Below are positions 33,777-41,459 of a stretch of DNA of 42,401 bases, piece after piece (the first letter of the stretch is position 1; every line of letters begins with the position of its first letter). Source of the DNA: Cyanothece sp. BG0011 (lineage in GTDB: Bacteria > Cyanobacteriota > Cyanobacteriia > Cyanobacteriales > Microcystaceae). A program made the position numbers and the translations under genes. Location of the stretch: assembly GCF_003013815.1 (NCBI RefSeq), contig NZ_PRLH01000148.1, forward strand, positions 1 through 42,401. The letters are read 5' to 3'. The notes below the pieces were generated by a model. It searched no databases and was not told the origin of the DNA. It saw nothing but the letters and a program-made list of their open reading frames with translations.

Positions 33777-36700
33777 ATGAAAACCTTTCTCACTCGGTGG
33801 TCTATTCGTAACCCTGTTATTACCCTTGCGCTATATATTGGGGTGATCATTTTATCTATTCTTACCCTTATTATTATCCCTGTGCGGATGATGCCTTATG
33901 TTGAGAGTCCCCTGGTAGCTGTGATCACCATGGCCGCGGGACAAACCCCCACAGAAATAGAAACCTACATCAGTAAACCCATTGAACAACGTCTGACGGT
34001 ATTGGATGGGGTGAGGTTTATCAGATCCAGTTCTCAACAAGATATGTCTTTAGTGACTATTCAGTTTGCTTGGGGGGGAGATATTGATAGGGCAGTGCAA
34101 GAAGTCCAAAGTGTGATGAAGGCAGCCGAAGGTGATTTACCTCTAGATGGCATAAATACCCGTTCTCACTGGGTTTTGCCTATAGATCCCCTAAATCGCC
34201 CTGTTTTGACTTTAGCTTTGAAAGGGGAAGGGTGGGACTCGGTACAGTTACGGGAGTTTGCCGATAATACTTTAGTCGATCGCCTGACACAAGTAATGGA
34301 TGTGCAAGCAGTGTCTATTTTTGGGGGATATCGCCGACAGTTACAGGTGATCGTTGATCGCCAAAAGTTAGCAGCTTATGGGTTATCTATCCTCGATGTT
34401 CGGGATGCCATCGATAAAAACAACGTTAGCGAGGGTGCAGGGGTCTTAACGAGGGGGGATACGGAAATCTTAGTTAGGGCGGATGATAGAGCCTTAAATG
34501 CCCAAATGGTGCGAGATTATCCCCTGTATGAGATGGGAGGTAGAATAGTCTATCTTCGGGATGTGGCAGAGGTCAAAGATACTTATGAAGAGAAACGCAG
34601 TGGTTATCGTTACAATGGTCAGTCAGCGTTAGCCGTAAATATCATTCAAAAACCTGATTCTAGTTCCCCGAAGGTGATAGAAAGGGTACGGAAAGAATTA
34701 GCAAAAATTGAAGCGCAGTATCCAGGAATTGAATTTCAAGAGGCTTATGATAATTCTTTTTTAGTGGGGTTAATAAAAGATAGTACCACGGGAGAATTAT
34801 TAATTAGTGTTTTGTTGGCAGGGATTGTTATTTTAGTTTTTTTAGAAGATTTTCGGGCAACAGCTATTGTCATGATTTCTATCCCGATGTCTTTAGCGTT
34901 ATCCATGCTGCCTTTTATTCCTATTTCTATGTCCTTAAATTCCTCAACTTTGGTGGGAATGATGATGGCGATCGGAAAATTAGTGGATGATTCTATTATT
35001 GTGATTGACTCCATTGATCGTCATTTAAAGTTAGGAAAAAGCCCCAGAAAAGCAGCCATTGAAGGGACGGGCGAGGTTTTTTTAGCTAGTGCAGCAGCCA
35101 GTTGTACCATGATTGTCGCTTTATTACCGACGGTTTTAGCCGGTGGTTTGACGGGGTTAATGTTTGTGGGGTTAGTGTATCCTATGGTGTTTGCTTTTAT
35201 TTCATCGTTGTTAGTTTCTATCACATTAATTCCCCTCTTAGCTGTCTTTTTTCTAAAACCTCTAGGTAAAACTAAAAATAAAAAAAAAACCTGGTTACAA
35301 TGGTTACTTAGTCCTTTCAGTTATGGGTTTATTGCTCTAGAAAAAGGTTACGGCTGGTTATTAAATCTTAGTTTGAAAAATCGAGAAATCACCTTAGCTA
35401 TAGCAGGAGCATTTATTGTTTTAGCCTTTGCTTTATATCCATTTATTCCACAAGAAATGATGCCATTAGGGGACTCAGGACAGTTTATAGCAACCCTAGA
35501 ACTAGAACCAGGGGTATCTTTTCAAAAAACCAATGAAACAGCCAAACAATTTGAAAATATTATCTTAGAACAGCCAGAAATTGATAAAGTTTCCTCAGAA
35601 ATAGGCTTTGAATTTACCCGCAATAGTACCTATTTTAGTGCTTATAGTATGGGTGGGGTCAACTCTGCATCAATGATAGTTACTCTCAAACCCGTGGGGG
35701 AACGACAACGGGATATTTGGCAAGTCATGGATGCAATAGAAACCCAAGCTAACGCAACCATACCAGGAATACGACGCATTGCCATGAAAGAGATGGGGGT
35801 AGATGTCATGGCCACTTCGGCTGGCCCTATACAAATTGCTGTTTATGGCGAAGATTTGAGCATTTTACACGATTTAGCCCAACAAGTTTTAACTATTGCC
35901 GAAAATAATCCCGATATCGTCATGACGCACACCAGTTCTAGTTTAAACCAACCGGAATATCAACTAAAAATTGATCGTCGTCGGGCCCAAGAGTTGGGGT
36001 TAAGTTTAGCAATGGTCACAGAACAAGCAAAATACGCTTTAAATGGGGGATATACCCGTAGTTTTTATAATCGTCCTAATTTACGGCAAAATACCATCTT
36101 AGTGCGCTACAATCAGCAAAATAGGGGCAATTTTCAAGATTTAGCTTCCACTTACATCACCACACCCAATGGGGAACAAATACCCTTATCAATGGTAGCA
36201 AGGTTAGAACCTTCTCAGGGACCCACGTTAGTGGAGAGGGTTAATGGCCGTCGGGTTGTCTACGTTAATGGCTTCTATCGTAAGCGTAATCCTGCCTCAA
36301 TGAACTTGTCAATGGCAGTAGCGATGCAAGCAGCAGAAGAGATTACTTTTCCCCCTGGTTATGGGTTAGACTCCATGGGGGATATGACAGATATGATGAT
36401 TGAATTTGATCGTCTATTAAAAGGTTTAGTGGTTTCTTTAGTGTTAATTTACCTTATTTTAGTGATTCAATTTGGTTCATTTATTCAACCTTTGGTGATG
36501 ATGTTATCTATTCCTTTCGAAAATTCTGAAAGTTGGTTTTATCCTTTTCAGCGTATCGAACGCGCTCTTTACATCGCTGCACGTTTAGGAAAAAATAAAG
36601 AATTTTTTAGTAATGTGATCAATTATATTGAGCATCTTTTAGATAAATACCAAGGAGAAGATCCACTCTTTTTCTCTGCTAAACTTATGAAACTTTTACA

Positions 36701-37334
36701 ACAACAACGTTTAGGTGATTTTAAAAAATACGCTCAAATGTCAGAAAAAGCTGCTCAACAATCAACACAATGGGATAGAGCAAGAGAATACTGGGAAGTA
36801 ACGAGTCGATGGTATGCACTAAATAAAGATCAAGAAAATCAAAAGCGTATTCAAATAAACATAGCAGAAACCTATGTAGAAGAAGCTAAAATCGCAGTGT
36901 CAAATTCAACACCAAACTATATGAGGGCAACTTTATGTCTTCAAAAAGCAATAGAAGCATATAGAAAAATCGGAGGAACAGGAGAAAGACGAGAAGAATT
37001 ACATAAGTTACTTCTTGAATATCAACCTCAGTCAATGTCTGAGATGGGGAAATTTTCTCAAAAAATTGATACCCGTCACATCGCTGAAAATGTGATAAAA
37101 CAGGTATCAGGCAAAAGCTTCCAAGAATCAATCATACAGTTAGCTTTAATGGGTTGTTCTCCTTCTGTAAAAGATTTACGATTACGAATTCAGGAGGATA
37201 TTCGGGATCATCCTTTCATATATACCATTGACGGAACTCTTCTGAATAGCGAAAGTGGAAAAAATGTAGCGAAAATTCCTTCTATTATTTCAGATGACTC
37301 TGAAACGTCAGAAAAAGCACTCGTCCTGAATTAA
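33777..37334 (+). CDS. Broken RND efflux pump fused in frame to a DUF4209 remnant
   Basis: A 1185-aa chimeric frame. Residues 1-914 are an RND permease: TM1 NPVITLALYIGVIILSIL, porter loops, TM4 GKLVDDSIIVIDSID, and TM7-9 up to IYLILVIQFGSFIQPLVMML. Normal pumps are about 1040 residues, and here the protein leaves the family right after SIPF at about nt 36518, losing the last three membrane helices. From residue 915 (ENSESWFYPFQRIERALYIA) it becomes a soluble helical protein unrelated to pumps and matching DUF4209-type proteins. The pump is therefore unlikely to function. The break could be a deletion, recombination or an assembly join. It belongs with the fusion protein upstream and rppA-rppB downstream. 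Confidence 0.8.
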   Translation: MKTFLTRWSIRNPVITLALYIGVIILSILTLIIIPVRMMPYVESPLVAVITMAAGQTPTEIETYISKPIEQRLTVLDGVRFIRSSSQQDMSLVTIQFAWGGDIDRAVQEVQSVMKAAEGDLPLDGINTRSHWVLPIDPLNRPVLTLALKGEGWDSVQLREFADNTLVDRLTQVMDVQAVSIFGGYRRQLQVIVDRQKLAAYGLSILDVRDAIDKNNVSEGAGVLTRGDTEILVRADDRALNAQMVRDYPLYEMGGRIVYLRDVAEVKDTYEEKRSGYRYNGQSALAVNIIQKPDSSSPKVIERVRKELAKIEAQYPGIEFQEAYDNSFLVGLIKDSTTGELLISVLLAGIVILVFLEDFRATAIVMISIPMSLALSMLPFIPISMSLNSSTLVGMMMAIGKLVDDSIIVIDSIDRHLKLGKSPRKAAIEGTGEVFLASAAASCTMIVALLPTVLAGGLTGLMFVGLVYPMVFAFISSLLVSITLIPLLAVFFLKPLGKTKNKKKTWLQWLLSPFSYGFIALEKGYGWLLNLSLKNREITLAIAGAFIVLAFALYPFIPQEMMPLGDSGQFIATLELEPGVSFQKTNETAKQFENIILEQPEIDKVSSEIGFEFTRNSTYFSAYSMGGVNSASMIVTLKPVGERQRDIWQVMDAIETQANATIPGIRRIAMKEMGVDVMATSAGPIQIAVYGEDLSILHDLAQQVLTIAENNPDIVMTHTSSSLNQPEYQLKIDRRRAQELGLSLAMVTEQAKYALNGGYTRSFYNRPNLRQNTILVRYNQQNRGNFQDLASTYITTPNGEQIPLSMVARLEPSQGPTLVERVNGRRVVYVNGFYRKRNPASMNLSMAVAMQAAEEITFPPGYGLDSMGDMTDMMIEFDRLLKGLVVSLVLIYLILVIQFGSFIQPLVMMLSIPFENSESWFYPFQRIERALYIAARLGKNKEFFSNVINYIEHLLDKYQGEDPLFFSAKLMKLLQQQRLGDFKKYAQMSEKAAQQSTQWDRAREYWEVTSRWYALNKDQENQKRIQINIAETYVEEAKIAVSNSTPNYMRATLCLQKAIEAYRKIGGTGERREELHKLLLEYQPQSMSEMGKFSQKIDTRHIAENVIKQVSGKSFQESIIQLALMGCSPSVKDLRLRIQEDIRDHPFIYTIDGTLLNSESGKNVAKIPSIISDDSETSEKALVLN

Positions 37335-37519
37335 TAGAAATATTTGGGGAAGATATTGTTTTTGACTTGAAAGGATTATTAGTTGATCGATGTGGTAATA
37401 ATCTCCGCAATCAAATGGCACATGGATTACTTGGATATGAGGATTTTTTCTCGGCTATGAATTGTTATTTATGGTGGTTAACATTACGCTTGTGTTGTCT
37501 CCCCATTATAAAATTATAA
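36519..37519 (+). pseudogene. DUF4209 protein remnant: 5' end missing and frameshifted
   Basis: The portion after the pump junction reads RIERALYIAARLGKNKEFF, then WEVTSRWYALN and ATLCLQKAIEAYRKIGG, a helical-repeat region. At about 37300-37319 the frame changes: the first frame ends EKALVLN at 37334. The continuation starts at 37319 as TRPELIEIFGEDIVFDLKGL and runs to the stop at 37517-37519. That continuation contains RNQMAHGLLGYEDFFS, whose R-N-x3-H pattern is the C-terminal hallmark of DUF4209 and resembles HEPN ribonuclease motifs. The 5' part of the gene is absent. The family is often met near defence genes; the role here is not established. Confidence 0.7.
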
Positions 37520-37670
37520 ATATTAATTTTCTTGGAAACTGTGTATATTTTATAGTCAACATTATGTTATGAATTAAACTATTCAAAGCATGAAAAATTC
37601 TAACTTGATCATTAGATTGCATTTTCTGTAAATAACGTTCTGCTTGTCTTAAAAGAATATAATCACGCAA
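37506..37670 (-). pseudogene. Truncated RelE-like toxin remnant
   Basis: A 54-residue frame beginning TTG at 37668-37670, overlapping the antitoxin stop by 8 bp. Its first 35 residues, MRDYILLRQAERYLQKMQSN then DQVRIFHALNSLIHN, match the N-terminal helix of RelE-type toxins. The rest (IMLTIKYTQF onward) is unrelated and stops at 37506. A normal toxin needs about 85-95 residues and its catalytic residues are in the missing half, so it cannot be active. It overlaps the tail of the DUF4209 remnant on the other strand by 14 bp. Confidence 0.6.
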
Positions 37671-37971
37671 AATCTTCTCCTAATAATTGACGCTTTAATT
37701 CTTGAGAATTAATACCCTTATCTTTTCCTGAAATATAATCTTTCCAAGCAGATTCACTTTGCTGAAGTTCTTCACTAGAGATGTATTCATCATCATCTAC
37801 TTCTTCTTTTAAATCATTTTCAAAGCCAACAATATTTAATAATTTTTTAGTCGCTTCATTATCTTCTTTTTCTACTAAATAAGCCAAAAAATCAGCAACA
37901 ACTATAAGCTTTTCTTCTGATAGTTGCTCAATATAGGACTGAATTTGCTGGCGAACTTTTAGATTACTCAT
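37663..37971 (-). CDS. Orphaned antitoxin-like protein
   Basis: A 102-aa protein. The N-terminal VRQQIQSYIEQLSEEKLIVV then ADFLAYLVEKED matches a common cyanobacterial antitoxin pattern, and the C-terminus is acidic and then basic (VDDDEYISSEELQQSESAWK, ending KRQLLGEDFA). It would normally be followed by an overlapping RelE-like toxin; here only the truncated remnant is present. Retention of an intact antitoxin beside a dead toxin could protect against a related toxin elsewhere in the genome, which is inference. Confidence 0.7.
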   Translation of the reverse strand: MSNLKVRQQIQSYIEQLSEEKLIVVADFLAYLVEKEDNEATKKLLNIVGFENDLKEEVDDDEYISSEELQQSESAWKDYISGKDKGINSQELKRQLLGEDFA

Positions 37972-38114
37972 AAATAAGTTATTCTATATCTTAATAATAT
38001 AATATCACACATTTAGGTTATTGATCCTTAATTTCATAGGTTTGAGAAAAAAGCTAACATAACAGTGCGATCGCTTGCTTAAGAAGACTAATTAACCGAG
38101 AAATTTTAAGAATT

Positions 38115-38226
38115 GTAGGGTGTATTAGCGTAGCGTAATACACCAAAAAACTCGATTCCGATGCGTTACGGCATAAAAAAGTAGAGGAATTAACCCACAA
38201 ATTATAGTTTACCTAACACACCCTAC
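38115..38226. repeat. Inverted-repeat element in the rppA upstream region
   Basis: It opens GTAGGGTGTATTAGCG and closes ACACACCCTAC, so the ends pair. The first 30 bp also fold alone (GGTGTATT / AATACACC around AGCGTAGCGT). The outer GTAGGGTG/CACCCTAC-type core resembles the REP units at 32.5-33.8 kb, but the interior differs. The rest of this 365-bp gap (37972-38336) holds one HIP1 site near 38048 and the rppA promoter. Confidence 0.6.
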
Positions 38227-38267
38227 TTTAATAAAAGATCAATGAAGAAAATAGTAACAAAAAAGTT

Positions 38268-38276
38268 TGCTATAAT
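38268..38276 (+). promoter_or_regulatory. Extended -10 promoter of rppA
   Basis: TGCTATAAT: a perfect TATAAT at 38271-38276 with the TG of an extended -10 just before it, about 60 bp ahead of the rppA ATG. No good -35 box is present at the usual distance, as expected for an extended -10 promoter that may need an activator. Confidence 0.5.
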
Positions 38277-38336
38277 AGTTGATAATATTTATCCATTTTA
38301 TAACTAAAGTTTATTTACTTAACTTTAAACAAATAT

Positions 38337-39032
38337 ATGCGTATTTTATTAGTTGAAGACGAACCAGACTTAGGCAGTGCCATTAAACGGGCTTTAATTC
38401 AACATAACTATATCGTAGATTGGGCGCAGGATGGAGAAGAAGCAAATGATTTGATAGAAATCGGATTAAACCTTTATACTATCGGTATTTTTGATTGGTT
38501 ATTACCGAAAATATCAGGCATTGATTTAGTCAAAAAAATTAGACAGCAAAACAGTTCTTTACCGATTCTAATCTTAACAGCAAAAGACAGAGAAGAAGAT
38601 AAAGTAATTGGTTTAGATGCCGGTGCCGATGATTATTTAGTAAAACCCTTTGGAATGGCGGAATTATTAGCAAGATTACGAGCATTACAACGTCGTTTCC
38701 CCACCATTAACCCTCAAAAGTTAACCGTAGGAAATATAACTTTAGACTACAGTAATTATACAATTTTCTATAAAGATAAAATAGGAAATAATCAACCGAT
38801 TCTTTTAACTAATAAAGAATTTCAACTATTAGAATATTTCATGAAACATCCTAATCAAATTGTTACCCGTGATCAGCTTCTTTCCCAACTCTGGGAATGG
38901 GGAAATGAACCGATGAGTAATGTAGTTGCCGCCCAAATCCGCTTGTTAAGACGTAAATTAGAACCATGGGGTATGGAAAATTGTATTGAAACTGTTTATG
39001 GATTAGGTTATCGTTTTTTAGTTAATAATTAA
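38337..39032 (+). CDS. rppA: RppA-type OmpR-family response regulator
   Basis: A 231-aa regulator. The receiver domain (1-120) has the acidic pocket VEDEPD (E7, D8), phospho-acceptor D53 in IFDWLLPKISG, T81 in LTAKD and K103 in VKPFG. The C-terminal winged helix (about 130-229) ends in LLRRKLEPWG and TVYGLGYRFL. The FDWLLP and DYLVKPFGMAELLARLRALQ blocks match RppA (NrsR) of Synechocystis, which works with RppB in metal and redox sensing. It is followed after 10 bp by the kinase gene. It is the natural candidate to bind the tandem TTTCAT sites before the fusion-protein and pump genes. Confidence 0.85.
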   Translation: MRILLVEDEPDLGSAIKRALIQHNYIVDWAQDGEEANDLIEIGLNLYTIGIFDWLLPKISGIDLVKKIRQQNSSLPILILTAKDREEDKVIGLDAGADDYLVKPFGMAELLARLRALQRRFPTINPQKLTVGNITLDYSNYTIFYKDKIGNNQPILLTNKEFQLLEYFMKHPNQIVTRDQLLSQLWEWGNEPMSNVVAAQIRLLRRKLEPWGMENCIETVYGLGYRFLVNN

Positions 39033-39042
39033 TTGTTGATTT

Positions 39043-40413
39043 ATGTTGTTTAAAACTGACGATTCAAAATTATTTCAACAAACAAAATTACGTTTAGCCA
39101 GTTGGTATATTGGTGGGATTAGTCTGATTTTAGCCATTATTGGTTTTGGGGTATATGAAGCCATTATTCATGCTCATCGTATCACCGTAGAAAAAGAATT
39201 AAAGACCGTTGCCGGAACCCTTCATGATAATTTTGAGATTATTCTTGATACTCCAGGAAAATTAAGTGACGACGTTGAACAGTTTTTTCCTAATTTATGT
39301 CTTGTTAATGCGTCTTGTCCTTCTTTAGATAATATTTCTAATTATCGTATTGGAACCATTGACAATGGACAATATTACTTACAAATTTTTGATCTTTCTC
39401 ATTATTTAATTGCCTATAGTCGAAACTATCCCGAAGGATTATCCTTAAAAGACCAGCCAGATAAACAGATAATTATTAAAGATGATCAAGGAATACGCTA
39501 TTTACAAAAATCTCATTTATTACACACCAATACAGGAGAAAACTGGGGCTATCTACAAGTTTCTAGAAGTCTTGAAGATTTTGATAATTACTTGAAAATG
39601 GTAGCCTTAATTTTATTATTAGGATTTCCTTTGGCTATTATTTTAATTGGAATTTCTGCCTGGATTTTAACAGGAATGGCTATGAAACCCATTGCTAAAT
39701 CTTATCAGCAGATTCAACAATTTACAGCCGATGCAGCCCATGAATTAAGAACTCCTTTAGCTGCTATTTTAGCCACCATCGAATCAACTTTGATGATGTC
39801 TCATTTACCCAAACAAGAATCTATCGATACGTTAGAAACAGTTTCAAGACAAACTAAAAGATTATCTAGTTTAGTATCAGATTTATTAATGTTATCTCGT
39901 TTAGATTGGCAGTTAAATCTTACGACTAATCATTCCTTAAAACAAGAAACAATTTGTCTAAATGATTTAATTGAGGATTTGTTAGAAGAGATCGCTTATT
40001 TAGCGGTTGCATCAAAAATAACGGTAACGTCACAAATTAACGTTAAATCTTCCTTAAAAATCAAAGGAAATACTGAACAAATTTATCGTTTATTATTTAA
40101 TTTAGTCATTAATGCTATTCAATATACTCCGATAGGGGGTCAAGTTAAAATTATTTTAGAACAACATAATAAATGTGCAGTAATTCAAGTTCAAGACACA
40201 GGAATAGGCATTGATAATAAGGAATTACCTCATATTTTTGAACGATTTTATCGCATTGATAAAGCTCGTTCTAGAGAAAAAGGGGGTTCAGGGTTAGGGT
40301 TATCTATCGCTAAAGCCATTGTTACTGCCCATCACGGAACCATTCAAGTCAAAAGTACCGTGAACAGAGGAAGTCTTTTTACGATTCAGTTACCACTGTT
40401 AGGTCAATTTTAA
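39043..40413 (+). CDS. rppB: RppB-type sensor histidine kinase
   Basis: A 456-aa membrane kinase. Membrane helices at about 18-40 and 185-210 bracket a periplasmic sensor of about 140 residues with a cysteine pair in FFPNLCLVNASCPSL, characteristic of RppB/NrsS. The phosphorylation site is H233 in TADAAHELRTPL. The ATPase domain has the N-box NLVINAIQYTP (N357), DTGIGID, FERFYRIDKARS and GGSGLGLSIAKAIV. All catalytic boxes are intact. It starts 10 bp after rppA, so they are co-transcribed. In Synechocystis the pair responds to nickel and affects photosynthesis genes; the ligand here is not known. Confidence 0.85.
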   Translation: MLFKTDDSKLFQQTKLRLASWYIGGISLILAIIGFGVYEAIIHAHRITVEKELKTVAGTLHDNFEIILDTPGKLSDDVEQFFPNLCLVNASCPSLDNISNYRIGTIDNGQYYLQIFDLSHYLIAYSRNYPEGLSLKDQPDKQIIIKDDQGIRYLQKSHLLHTNTGENWGYLQVSRSLEDFDNYLKMVALILLLGFPLAIILIGISAWILTGMAMKPIAKSYQQIQQFTADAAHELRTPLAAILATIESTLMMSHLPKQESIDTLETVSRQTKRLSSLVSDLLMLSRLDWQLNLTTNHSLKQETICLNDLIEDLLEEIAYLAVASKITVTSQINVKSSLKIKGNTEQIYRLLFNLVINAIQYTPIGGQVKIILEQHNKCAVIQVQDTGIGIDNKELPHIFERFYRIDKARSREKGGSGLGLSIAKAIVTAHHGTIQVKSTVNRGSLFTIQLPLLGQF

Positions 40414-40443
40414 TGTGAGTTTATCCCGAACTCCAGTTAGTTA

Positions 40444-41175
40444 TTATTTTTCGTTTTGTGAAGAAGAATTATTTTGAGCCTGATTAAAGGCTTGGCGATC
40501 GGGAAACAAAGTACATAATAATTGATTAATATAAACTTGACCCACCACAGGGGCAGTATTATTGTTCTTATCAGCAGGGATATTCGGTTTTGTGGGAATT
40601 TCAGGAATTTCCGGAACGTCTGTTACTTCTTCTATTTCGGGTTGGGAGTCTGCCCATAAGTCTTCCATTTCTTGGGCAAATTCAGGCTTATTGGAGCTAG
40701 TTTTCTGCGTTTGGGACTCTTCCTTTTGATGATTGGCAGTTAAATGACCATTGTCTGTCAAACCATTACCATTATTCTCTGCTTTGATTGCTGGTGAGGA
40801 CTGACTTTCTTTTTCGGGAAACTGACGAGAAGTATCACCGATTAATGATCCGGCTTCGATGGTGGTTCCTGACTCAAGAGAAGTATTAATCACCGTTGTA
40901 CAAGAACCAAGACAGACATTTTGACCAATGTTACCTTGACCAACAATGAGAACTCCCGCCCCTAACATCGCACCGGATTCTATTTCAATGTCTCCTTTAT
41001 AGGCATTAATTAGGGTTCCCATACCGATACAGGCCCCTGGGTGGATGACGATACGACAATTAGGCGCAGCTTGTAAAATGGTTCCAGGTGCGACAACAGC
41101 ACCCTCATGAATAATAACCTCACCCATAATCGAAACTTCTGAGCGACTGGGTGGCTGAATAAGGGGTAAAGGCAT
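40444..41175 (-). CDS. ccmN: Carboxysome assembly protein CcmN
   Basis: A 243-aa carboxysome protein. The N-terminal half is a left-handed beta-helix of hexapeptide repeats (for example VIIHEGAVVAPGTIL, GDIEIESGAMLGAGVLI), which binds CcmM. A polar linker of about 90 residues (Asn/Glu/Pro-rich, with EIPEIPTKPNIP) follows. The C-terminal amphipathic helix VYINQLLCTLFPDRQAFNQA is the encapsulation peptide that binds the CcmK shell. ccmM lies upstream on the same strand, but a 284-bp gap holding an inverted-repeat element separates them. Normal length for the family. Confidence 0.9.
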   Translation of the reverse strand: MPLPLIQPPSRSEVSIMGEVIIHEGAVVAPGTILQAAPNCRIVIHPGACIGMGTLINAYKGDIEIESGAMLGAGVLIVGQGNIGQNVCLGSCTTVINTSLESGTTIEAGSLIGDTSRQFPEKESQSSPAIKAENNGNGLTDNGHLTANHQKEESQTQKTSSNKPEFAQEMEDLWADSQPEIEEVTDVPEIPEIPTKPNIPADKNNNTAPVVGQVYINQLLCTLFPDRQAFNQAQNNSSSQNEK

Positions 41176-41232
41176 CAGATTATATTAAATAGCTTATGAC
41201 ATGGGAAGAAAGGTTGAGATGAGGGGATGATG

Positions 41233-41391
41233 CAATACTGCTTGGATAAGAATCAATGGTTTTCTTCTGAGAAAGCAGGGGAGTAGGGAGTAGGGAGTAG
41301 GGAGTAGGGTTTTCAGTTTTCTCCCCCGCCCCCTGCTCCGGTGCTCCCTTGCAGCATTAACCAACAACTTTCTGTTAACCGAGCAGTATTG
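41233..41391. mobile_element. MITE-like element, copy 2 (159 bp), between ccmM and ccmN
   Basis: Perfect 10-bp terminal inverted repeats CAATACTGCT and AGCAGTATTG. The outside flanks are similar direct repeats, GAGGGGATGATG on the left and GAGGATGATG on the right, matching a duplication of 10-12 bp with two bases changed. Interior blocks AGCAGGGGAGTAGGGAGTAG, TTTTCTCCCCCGC and CTCCCTTGCAG are shared with copy 1 at 4817-5026. The GGGAGTA unit is repeated four times here. The only open frame across it is low-complexity and not credible. Confidence 0.75.
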
Positions 41392-41459
41392 GAGGATGAT
41401 GAGACTTGCAAGGAAATCTCTCCACCACCCGATCACCTCATAACCTCACCACCTCGTCA

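Noticed and set aside
41194-41436. 80-aa minus-strand frame between ccmM and ccmN
   Set aside because: It reads through the inverted-repeat element, is low-complexity and matches nothing; the element explains the DNA.
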